A DNA stretch of 9,395 nucleotides from DATMBL01 sp050735975 (GTDB taxonomy: Bacteria > Desulfobacterota > Binatia > UBA9968), in NCBI GenBank assembly GCA_050735975.1, contig JBOHVS010000049.1:1-9395 (forward strand). The letters are read 5' to 3'. The notes under the pieces are model-generated. The model worked only from the letters and a program-made list of their open reading frames with translations. It was not told the origin of the DNA and did no database searches. Position 1 is the stretch's first letter; every line of letters starts with the position of its first letter. Shown here piece by piece: positions 1 through 6,248 of the stretch. The position numbers were made by a program, and so were the translations under genes.

Positions 1-878
1 TCGCCGATGAGCAGAGGGAAGTCGCTCCCGAGAACCATTCTCTCAGCGCCGTAAAATTCGTAGGCCATTTTCAGCGCGGGCTGGTAAAAGGAGACGGTGT
101 CGCAATAGAGATCTTTCAAATACGCCGAGGTGGGTTTCTTGGTTTTGATACCGCACGTGGGATCGTGGTATCCGCGATCGATTCTCCCCGCCAGGAATGG
201 TATGCCGGCTCCCAGATGAGAGACAACGAAATGGAGTTCCGGAAACCGCTCGAGAATTCCGGAGTAGGCGAGCCGGGTCGCGGAAAGCATCACGTCGAAT
301 TCGAATCCAAGAATGATCGCAAGCCGCCATTCCTGCATGACCTGCGCGCCCAAAGGCGTGGTCGGATGGATGAATATCGGAACCCCCAGCGACTGCGCTC
401 TCTCATACACCGGCAGGAGAAAGTCCGAGTCCGAGGTCTTACCCGCCACATTGGTAAGCATGCACATCCCCTTGAGCCCGAGATCCAAAACCGCGCGATC
501 GAGCTCCTTCAAGGCCAGTTTGGTATCGACCAGTGGAAGCATGGCGAGGGCCTGAAAATTTTTGGGGTATTTCTTGACGGCTTTACTAAGCCCGTCATTG
601 ATGATCCGGCTCATCTCGGCGCTTTCAGCCGCAGAAAACCGGTCCACTCCGGGATGCGGCGCGGATAGGATCTGCATGTCCACCCGGTTTTCTTTGATTC
701 TATCCAGCCGGACGTCGATATCGAAAAAGTCCGGGGTCACAGGCCCCGCTTTAGCCCCCATGCTCAAGATGATTTTCTCGCCCTTTTCGTTCTTTTCGAT
801 CCTTACGTCGCCTTTGGACGCCTCCAGTTTCTGCAAGTAATCCTCGGGATAGAAATGGGCATGAAAATCGATGTTCAT
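1..878 (-). CDS. Amidohydrolase 2 family (ACMSD-like) metal-dependent hydrolase/decarboxylase, partial
   Basis: The gene is open from an ATG at 876-878 to the left edge, giving 292 codons without a stop; the C-terminus lies outside the window. The product looks like a TIM-barrel enzyme of the Amidohydro_2 family, which includes 2-amino-3-carboxymuconate-6-semialdehyde decarboxylase (ACMSD) and gamma-resorcylate decarboxylase. The full metal/catalytic set is visible: HAH at residues 6-8 (IDFHAHFYP), His171 (IFIHPT), His221 (VVSHLGAG) and Asp286 (LGSDFP). This spacing matches the two N-terminal His, third His, catalytic His and Asp of ACMSD. No signal peptide is seen, so it is probably cytosolic. 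The start is supported by AAAGGAG eight bases upstream. It lies about 190 bp downstream of the HpaB-like gene on the same strand, suggesting a role in ring-fission or carboxyl-group removal. The exact substrate cannot be read from sequence. Confidence 0.88.
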   Translation of the reverse strand, partial: MNIDFHAHFYPEDYLQKLEASKGDVRIEKNEKGEKIILSMGAKAGPVTPDFFDIDVRLDRIKENRVDMQILSAPHPGVDRFSAAESAEMSRIINDGLSKAVKKYPKNFQALAMLPLVDTKLALKELDRAVLDLGLKGMCMLTNVAGKTSDSDFLLPVYERAQSLGVPIFIHPTTPLGAQVMQEWRLAIILGFEFDVMLSATRLAYSGILERFPELHFVVSHLGAGIPFLAGRIDRGYHDPTCGIKTKKPTSAYLKDLYCDTVSFYQPALKMAYEFYGAERMVLGSDFPLLIG

Positions 879-899
879 GGTTCACTCTCCTTTATCTCG

Positions 900-985
900 T
901 AGGCGGTTTTCTACCTTTGCGCCTTTACGCTAGATTCTTATCCGGTCAAGATTCTTTATCGCGCCAAGACGCCAGGACCGCTAAG
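900..985. repeat. Imperfect intergenic repeat element
   Basis: This gap between the amidohydrolase and HpaB genes contains a near-identical direct repeat, AGATTCTTAT at 932-941 and AGATTCTTTAT at 949-959. It is flanked by arms with loosely inverted character (GCGGT...CTTTGCGCC on the left; GCGCCAAGACGCCAGGACCGC on the right). The pairing is imperfect. The wording GCGCCAAGACGCCAAG-like is reminiscent of dispersed intergenic repeats in environmental genomes. I cannot show that it is dispersed from this window alone. Confidence 0.3.
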
Positions 986-1008
986 AATGATTCCTTTATC
1001 TGGCTCGC

Positions 1009-1025
1009 GTCAGCCTTAGGCTGAC
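1009..1025. other. Perfect 7-bp intergenic hairpin
   Basis: GTCAGCC-TTA-GGCTGAC is a perfect inverted repeat with a 3-base loop, 46 bases past the stop of the HpaB-like gene. Neither strand has a T-run after it, so it is not a canonical intrinsic terminator. CGTCAG at 1008-1013 can alternatively pair with CTGACG at 1035-1040, giving a competing hairpin. It may protect the 3' end of the upstream message or separate expression of the amidohydrolase gene; this is inference. Confidence 0.45.
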
Positions 1026-1071
1026 TTGGCCCGACTGACGATTACATGCAACAAACATTGACACACCATTG

Positions 1072-2541
1072 CTATTTCGTCTTCGGCTCAGTATGGGACC
1101 GCGCCAGGAGCGTTTTCACCCGCGCCACGGCCGGGCTGCGGTCGTAGCTCGTGAACCGCGTCGCCATCAGCAGAAACGGGTCGCCCGCGAAAAACCGCTC
1201 ATAGAGCACCTGCCGGCCGGCAAACGAGCTGCAGGCTAAATCCCAGGCCAGCCTGAAGAGCTGCACTCGCTCTTTTCCCATCAACGTCGCCGACTGGTAG
1301 TACCGGTCGATATCTCGTGAAAGTTCCGGCGCTTCCAGATCCCGCTCGGTAGGCGTCGCCATGAGCCCGCTCGAGCCGATGAGCTGCAGAATTTCGATCA
1401 GCCGCGGGTACACCTTTGGAAAATAGTTGCGCGCTGTGGACATGATGTCCGGGTTCGGATGCACGAAGCCACGCTGGTCGGTTATCGCGTCGACCTCGGC
1501 CGCTCGCAAATAGGCGCGTTCCGTTTCGACGGCGTCCACGATCTCGCCAAGCATCTGCTGGTAAGCGGGCAGCTCCGTCCGGCCGATTGCCTCGGCCAAG
1601 AGGCTCGCGACGCCGAGCACGAATTCCGCTTTGGCGAGATTTTTGGCCGTGAATTGGTGAATGCCATGAAGGAAGGCCGGCGTTTCGCGGAACAGGCGAT
1701 TGCAAAGTGAGATATCGCCTTTCAAAAAGACGCGCTCCCACGGCACAACCACATCGTGGAATACAGCGACGGCGTCCATCTCTTCATATCGGGCCGTCAG
1801 CGGATACTCAGCCGTCGACCCACCGACGTCCAGGCTCTCGCGGCACATGAACTTAAGCCCTGGAATCGACAGTGGCACCGCGAAAGCGAAGGCGAACCGA
1901 GGCGCATCGCTCTGCTGGGTCCGGGAAGGCGACGGGAACACGTACAGCTCGTCCGCGTACGGCGCGAGGGTCGCGAGCATGCGGGCTCCGCTCACGACCA
2001 GCCCCTCGGCGCTCTCGCCGACAATGTGGAGCGGCACCGCCGGATCGGCCTGCTCGGACTGGCTGCGCGCACGGTTGATCTGCGGATCAATGAAAGTGTG
2101 GGTGGCGCAGAGATCGCGCTCGCGGCACCACTCGTAGTAAGCAACGATACGCTCTGCATATTCCGGCCCGTTACGGCCGAAATAGGATTTCGACGTGGCG
2201 CAGCCGGCGAGGATAGCATTGAGATAATCCGGCGTTCGGCCGAGCATTCCTCCGCTATAATCGGCCCAATGCTTGAACATCACGCGCCGGCGCACCAGAT
2301 CATCGATGCTGCGCGGTTGGATGAACGCCAGGCTAACCGGATCGCCGGTCGTCGGCGAAAGATAAGTGAGCTTCGGCTGCAGCTCCGGGACCCACTGAAG
2401 GTCGTACAGCTCCGCAAGGGTGCGGGCGGTACGTCCAAGTGTGAGATGATCGACGACGTTCTTGACGCGCCCGCCTTCGAACCAGACTTCGCGGGCACCG
2501 GCCAGTCCGGCCAAATACTCGGCTCCAGTGCGCGCGGGCAT
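1072..2541 (-). CDS. HpaB-family FADH2-dependent aromatic hydroxylase (oxygenase component)
   Basis: The 489-residue product resembles 4-hydroxyphenylacetate 3-monooxygenase large component (HpaB/PvcC family, acyl-CoA dehydrogenase-like fold; E. coli HpaB is about 520 residues). The N-terminus TGAEYLAGL...REVWFEGGRVKNV is the family's opening motif. GRTPDY (Arg102, Tyr106) and CATHTFIDPQINR (His148) align with the Arg/Tyr/His that bind the phenolic substrate in HpaB. Residues about 5-280 and 285-480 correspond to the N- and C-terminal halves. The related 4-hydroxybutyryl-CoA dehydratase is less likely because only one Cys (Cys114) is present in the expected Fe-S CxxxC region. Such enzymes ortho-hydroxylate phenols using FADH2 from a separate reductase, which is not in the window. 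The start is supported by GAGGA five bases before the ATG. It lies 47 bp after the bicupin gene, so the two are very likely co-transcribed. Confidence 0.87.
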   Translation of the reverse strand: MPARTGAEYLAGLAGAREVWFEGGRVKNVVDHLTLGRTARTLAELYDLQWVPELQPKLTYLSPTTGDPVSLAFIQPRSIDDLVRRRVMFKHWADYSGGMLGRTPDYLNAILAGCATSKSYFGRNGPEYAERIVAYYEWCRERDLCATHTFIDPQINRARSQSEQADPAVPLHIVGESAEGLVVSGARMLATLAPYADELYVFPSPSRTQQSDAPRFAFAFAVPLSIPGLKFMCRESLDVGGSTAEYPLTARYEEMDAVAVFHDVVVPWERVFLKGDISLCNRLFRETPAFLHGIHQFTAKNLAKAEFVLGVASLLAEAIGRTELPAYQQMLGEIVDAVETERAYLRAAEVDAITDQRGFVHPNPDIMSTARNYFPKVYPRLIEILQLIGSSGLMATPTERDLEAPELSRDIDRYYQSATLMGKERVQLFRLAWDLACSSFAGRQVLYERFFAGDPFLLMATRFTSYDRSPAVARVKTLLARSHTEPKTK

Positions 2542-2588
2542 CTATTCCTCTCGGTAGCTGGCGCTGATTGGCCGCGGCAACAGCCCGA

Positions 2589-3710
2589 TTACCTGGCGGT
2601 GAAAGTCGAAGTGACGTTCTGATGGTCACCGTTGTCTTTGAGCTCCTCCTCGTAGTAGAGGCCTAGCGCGTCGAGCACCGGCGCGTCTTGTATCGAGAAG
2701 AGCACGGCCTCCTCCCTCGCTGAGCTGTTGGCATGCTCGTGCAGCGCCCAGGGAGGCAGAGCAATGATGTCACCCTTACTCCAGATGAAACGTTGTCCGT
2801 CGATAACCGTGAACCCTTCTCCCTCAACGACGTAGTATACGGCGCTGCCGGTATGACGATGTGCCTTCGTATGCTCGCCCGGCCGGAGGAGCTGCGCCCA
2901 ACAGGCCATCGTCGGCATCACAGGACCGCCGGTCTGGGGGTGTTGGTACTCCAGCGCGATGCCGTCGTATGCGCTGCCTTCATGATCACGCAGGGCAGCA
3001 AGCGCTTCCCAGGTCTGATCCCACGAGTAAAGAAGCAGCGGCGATGATTGATGCCTCTCCTTTATCCAGGTCGGGCTCAGGTGGGCGTGGCCATGCAGTT
3101 GCTTGGAAGCGTTGGCCGTGCGGGTCGAGGGGACCTGCGCGGCCTCGTAGAACTGGAAAAACATCGCTTCCAACGATTGGATCAAGGGAATGTCCAACCC
3201 GTCCATCCAGACCACCCGCTCGTTGGTTTCGTTGCCGTGGTCATGCCAGGCCCAGCTCGGCGTCAAAATCAAGTCTCCTGGCGCCATGTAGACGCGCTCG
3301 CCATCGACCGCCGTATAAGCTCCGTGGCCTTTTATAATGAAGCGAATGGCCGTCGGAGTGTGGCGGTGCGCGCGGGCAACTTCTCCCGGGAGGAGGATCT
3401 GCACGGCCGCGATGAGGTTGTTGGTCGTAGCCCATCGGCCACCAAGTCCGGGGTTAAACAGCTGTAATGCGCGGCGCTCGTCGCCGACCGGCACGGCCTG
3501 GGCTGACTCTTCGATGATCGACTCGACGAGGGACCACGGCCACATGTGAGGGATCATTTTCGGCTGAGGGTGAGGCGTCATCTGGCTCGCCAGCTCCCAG
3601 AGACCGTACATATGGTTGGCGTGCATTCGCTTGTGGAATGCCTCTCGGGCCGCCGCCGGCTGCGTGCTCTCGTTTTCTCCGATAGGAACTTTCTCTTCGG
3701 GTTTAGCCAT
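2589..3710 (-). CDS. Gentisate 1,2-dioxygenase-like bicupin
   Basis: The 373-residue protein has two cupin domains and the length and motifs of the gentisate 1,2-dioxygenase / 1-hydroxy-2-naphthoate dioxygenase family, Fe(II) enzymes that cleave hydroxylated aromatic acids. The N-terminal cupin shows ARAHRHTPTAIRF (His115, His117) and WAWHDHG (His156). The C-terminal cupin shows TKAHRHTGSAVYY (His284, His286) and WALHEHA (His324). Both sites therefore keep histidine ligands, whereas many family members use only the N-terminal site for iron. No signal peptide is seen; it should be cytosolic. The start has a strong AGGAGG six bases before the ATG, and a sigma70-like promoter lies about 60 bp upstream. 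It is the first gene of the cluster with the HpaB-like hydroxylase. The true substrate (gentisate, salicylate derivative, hydroxynaphthoate or other) cannot be decided. Confidence 0.87.
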   Translation of the reverse strand: MAKPEEKVPIGENESTQPAAAREAFHKRMHANHMYGLWELASQMTPHPQPKMIPHMWPWSLVESIIEESAQAVPVGDERRALQLFNPGLGGRWATTNNLIAAVQILLPGEVARAHRHTPTAIRFIIKGHGAYTAVDGERVYMAPGDLILTPSWAWHDHGNETNERVVWMDGLDIPLIQSLEAMFFQFYEAAQVPSTRTANASKQLHGHAHLSPTWIKERHQSSPLLLYSWDQTWEALAALRDHEGSAYDGIALEYQHPQTGGPVMPTMACWAQLLRPGEHTKAHRHTGSAVYYVVEGEGFTVIDGQRFIWSKGDIIALPPWALHEHANSSAREEAVLFSIQDAPVLDALGLYYEEELKDNGDHQNVTSTFTAR

Positions 3711-3768
3711 TTTAGGCCTCCTGAATCGCCTGGTCGATTATTCTCCAGGGTTGGTATCTAGCGAAAAG

Positions 3769-3796
3769 CGTATACGACGGGCTGTTACTCTGTCAA
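3769..3796 (-). promoter_or_regulatory. Predicted sigma70-type promoter of the bicupin-hydroxylase operon
   Basis: On the minus strand a perfect -35 TTGACA (3791-3796) is separated by 16 bases from TATACG (3769-3774; 4 of 6 to TATAAT). It points toward the bicupin ATG at 3710, leaving a leader of roughly 50 bases that ends in AGGAGG. Position, orientation and perfect -35 support it; the -10 is only moderate. Regulator binding sites are not evident. Confidence 0.55.
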
Positions 3797-3949
3797 CTTG
3801 AGCTGGTTTCCGGGTGATGGACATTGGCCGCGGCTTGCGCTATTGGGGGGCGGAGATCATGTCTAAGGCGGGTTATCCCACGGCTTAGAATAGGTGAAAC
3901 GAAATCCGTAAGGCTTTGTCAAACCATACCGTGAAAGAGATCAATAGCA

Positions 3950-4642
3950 ATGGCAGCGGAAATAAGAGTGCTCAGTGCGGGCGCAGTTAAGCCCGGCTTG
4001 GTGAAAGTGATTGACGCATTCCGGCGTGAGACGGGCCGCGATGTGACAGTTACCTTTGCTACTGCGCCGGAGATCCGCAAACGGCTAGCCGGTGGCGAGA
4101 TGGTCGATATGGTAATCGCGCCGCCGGCTGCGCTCGACGAACTGATCAATCGCAGCAAAGCTGCCGGCGCCAATCGCGTCACCGTCGGGCGCATCGGCAT
4201 AGGCGTCGTGGTGCGCGACGGCGCGCCTTTGCCAAAGATCGCGACGGTCGAGGAGTTCAAACAATCTCTGCTGGATACCGAAGCGCTGGTTTACAACCAG
4301 GCCTCCACCGGGATCTATCTCGAAGCACTGTTCGGTCGGCTTGGAATCGCCAATCAATTGAAGCCCAAGACGACGCGCTACCCGGATGCCGCTCCCGTGC
4401 TCGATCACATCGGCAACAGTAATGGCAACGAAATCGGCTTCGGCGCGACCACTGTTATCATTGAAGGCGAAAGCAAAGGACTTAAGTTTGTCGGCCCGCT
4501 GCCGGCGGAGATCCAGAATTACACCACTTACGCGGCGAGCCTCTTCGCGGACAGCGCCGCAACGGAGGCAGCGGTTGCGCTGCTCCGTTACCTCACGACT
4601 CCCGCGGCAAAGGCGGCGTTCACATCAGCCGGAATCGAATAA
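3950..4642 (+). CDS. ModA-like substrate-binding domain protein without signal peptide
   Basis: The 230-residue product resembles the molybdate-type (ModA, PBP type II) solute-binding proteins: it opens IRVLSAGAVKPGLVKVIDAF, the usual first strand-helix of the mature domain. It continues with DMVIAPPAALDEL, VGRIGIGVVVRDGAP, YNQASTGIYLEALFGRLGI and ends in a helix typical of the fold. There is no signal peptide or lipobox. An in-frame TGA at 3932-3934 rules out a longer N-terminus, so as read the protein is cytosolic. The start has only a weak GAGA-type Shine-Dalgarno. No permease or ATPase genes adjoin it. It is transcribed away from the aromatic cluster and toward selA, ending about 150 bp before it. 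The ligand is unknown; calling it a molybdate binder would go beyond the evidence. Confidence 0.75.
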   Translation: MAAEIRVLSAGAVKPGLVKVIDAFRRETGRDVTVTFATAPEIRKRLAGGEMVDMVIAPPAALDELINRSKAAGANRVTVGRIGIGVVVRDGAPLPKIATVEEFKQSLLDTEALVYNQASTGIYLEALFGRLGIANQLKPKTTRYPDAAPVLDHIGNSNGNEIGFGATTVIIEGESKGLKFVGPLPAEIQNYTTYAASLFADSAATEAAVALLRYLTTPAAKAAFTSAGIE

Positions 4643-4767
4643 GCCTTTTTTGGACCATGGCTGCCGGCGCTGAATGTTTCGGATTCGACGACACTCACCA
4701 ACCCAGCCAGGTCTGAATCCTTCCGTCTTCGGGCTTTTTCACCAGCCTGATGATGATTGAAATTGCC

Positions 4768-4783
4768 GTTTGCTTGTGCAAAC
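4768..4783 (+). promoter_or_regulatory. Hairpin in the selA leader, possible SECIS-like or operator element
   Basis: GTTTGC-TTGT-GCAAAC is a perfect 6-bp inverted repeat with a 4-base loop containing GU. It ends 12 bases before the selA ATG, where a ribosome binding site would be expected and none is seen. In E. coli a SECIS-like element in the selAB leader binds SelB and lowers expression; this hairpin could be an analogue, or a simple dyad operator. The structure is seen; the role is inference. Confidence 0.35.
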
Positions 4784-4795
4784 CTGATTGTCCTC

Positions 4796-6187
4796 ATGGC
4801 GGAACAGCCGGTACATTTGCTCCGTGAGCTACCCTCAGTCGATCGACTTCTAAAGCATGCCCGCTGCGAAACTCTCCTGACCCGGTACAACCGCGAATAT
4901 CTCACTAAAAAATGTCGAGAGATTCTTGACGAACTCCGCGCGGACATCAAACAACGCAGAACTGTCTCATTGGAGGAGCTGGCGGACGGGGCCATCTTCG
5001 ACCGCATTGAGCGGCGACTAACGAAAGACCGCCAGCCGGGACTGACGCGCGTTATCAACGCCACCGGCACCATTCTCCACACGAATCTCGGACGCGCTCT
5101 TTTATCTCAGGACGCCATCGAATTGGTCTCGGCCGCTGCCGCCCAGCCGGTGGATCTTGAGTATGATCTCGCGACGGGCAAGAGAGGACGACGCGAGGAG
5201 ACGATTGAAAAAATACTTGTGGAACTGACCGGCGCTGAAGGAGCAACCGTTGTCAACAACAACGCGGCGGCCGTTCTGCTGGGCTTGAATACTCTCGCTG
5301 AGGGCAAAGAAGTCGTCGTGTCGCGGGGCGAGTTAATCGAAATCGGCGGCTCCTTCCGTATTCCCGAGATCATGGCCAAAAGCGGCGCGATTCTGATGGA
5401 GGTAGGCAGCACGAATCGAACCCATCCGGAAGACTATGAGAAAGCCATTACCGATAACACCGCCCTTCTACTGAAGGTTCACACCAGCAACTACAAGATC
5501 GTTGGTTTCTCGGCCGAGGTCGAGCTCGAAGCGCTGGTTGGCATCGGTAAAAAACACAATATTCCCGTTATGGAAGATCTTGGCAGCGGGGCGCTTATCG
5601 ATCTCGGTCAGTTTGGCTTACCGAAAGAACCGATTGTGGCGGAGCGTATCCAATCCGGCGCGGACCTCGTTACCTTCAGCGGCGATAAGGTCCTCGGCGG
5701 TCCTCAAGCCGGGCTGATGGTCGGCAGAAAAAGTTTGATCGACCAGATCAATAAGAACCATTTGCAGCGCGCTCTACGCTGCGGAAAGCTGACCTTAGCG
5801 GCGTTGGAAGCAACGCTCCGAAGCTACCGCCAGTCGCCGGACATCAAGGACGAGATCCCGACCTTGCGAGCATTCACTCGACCCATCGAAGAGATCCGCG
5901 CGATGGGCGAACGGATTGTGCCCAGGCTCCGGTCGGCGCTTGGAGATGATTTCCGCGTTGACTTGGAAGATGCCACATGCCAGATAGGGAGCGGCGCGCT
6001 GCCCACGGAAGAGCTGCCCACGATCGTCATCGCCATCGATAACAGAAGCGAGGGCGCGAACCGCGTTGCCGAACGATTTCGGCGCGCCAGACCGCCGATC
6101 ATCGGAAGGATCCGAGATGATCGTTTCCTTCTCGACCTCAGGGCGGTTTTCGATGAGGACGACCTTATCCCGAACTTCAGCGGTTGA
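4796..6187 (+). CDS. selA: L-seryl-tRNA(Sec) selenium transferase
   Basis: SelA is the PLP enzyme that converts Ser-tRNA(Sec) to Sec-tRNA(Sec) with selenophosphate, working as a large homo-oligomer in the cytosol. From the ATG at 4796 the protein has 463 residues, the same as E. coli SelA. Family landmarks are LPSVDRLL near the N-terminus, RVINATGTILHTNLGRA, the substrate/PLP region EVGSTNRTH, DLGSGALIDL, and the PLP lysine in TFSGDKVLGGPQAG (Lys298, versus Lys295 in E. coli). A TTG start at 4757 would add 13 residues (MKLPFACANLIVL), but they do not look like SelA; ATG 4796 is preferred although neither start has a clear Shine-Dalgarno. It is the first gene of selA-selB-selD, 61 bp before selB. 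Confidence 0.97.
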   Translation: MAEQPVHLLRELPSVDRLLKHARCETLLTRYNREYLTKKCREILDELRADIKQRRTVSLEELADGAIFDRIERRLTKDRQPGLTRVINATGTILHTNLGRALLSQDAIELVSAAAAQPVDLEYDLATGKRGRREETIEKILVELTGAEGATVVNNNAAAVLLGLNTLAEGKEVVVSRGELIEIGGSFRIPEIMAKSGAILMEVGSTNRTHPEDYEKAITDNTALLLKVHTSNYKIVGFSAEVELEALVGIGKKHNIPVMEDLGSGALIDLGQFGLPKEPIVAERIQSGADLVTFSGDKVLGGPQAGLMVGRKSLIDQINKNHLQRALRCGKLTLAALEATLRSYRQSPDIKDEIPTLRAFTRPIEEIRAMGERIVPRLRSALGDDFRVDLEDATCQIGSGALPTEELPTIVIAIDNRSEGANRVAERFRRARPPIIGRIRDDRFLLDLRAVFDEDDLIPNFSG

Positions 6188-6211
6188 AGTACCCGGCGCT
6201 GAGGCGTGCCC

Positions 6212-6237
6212 ATTTGCGATTTGAGATCTGAAATTTG
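6212..6237 (+). repeat. AT-rich intergenic repeat, copy A (selA-selB gap)
   Basis: ATTTGCGATTTGAGATCTG followed by AAATTTG occupies the short selA-selB gap. It matches, in opposite orientation, the segment at 9327-9352 after selD at about 19 of 26 positions. It also contains a dyad around AGATCT. Confidence 0.4.
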
Positions 6238-6248
6238 ATATTGACTCT

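Noticed and set aside
165..840. Plus-strand ORFs opposite the amidohydrolase
   Set aside because: They are antisense to a minus-strand gene with all catalytic residues and a good ribosome site; no recognisable domains.
1756..2622. Long plus-strand ORF of 288 residues over the HpaB-like gene
   Set aside because: It is arginine-rich, low in recognisable motifs, and antisense to a clear HpaB-family protein; long shadow ORFs are expected in GC-rich DNA.
3859..3888. Nine-codon mini-ORF (MSKAGYPTA) with a GGAG five bases upstream
   Set aside because: Too short to support, no attenuator structure nearby, and it is not in frame with the ModA-like gene.
4757..4795. TTG-started 13-residue extension of SelA
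   Set aside because: The extra residues are unlike SelA N-termini, and ATG 4796 gives exactly the usual family length.
4643..4795. Terminator after the ModA-like gene
   Set aside because: GGATTC/GAATCC are far apart and the CCG-CGG pair before TTTTT has only three base pairs; neither makes a convincing intrinsic terminator.
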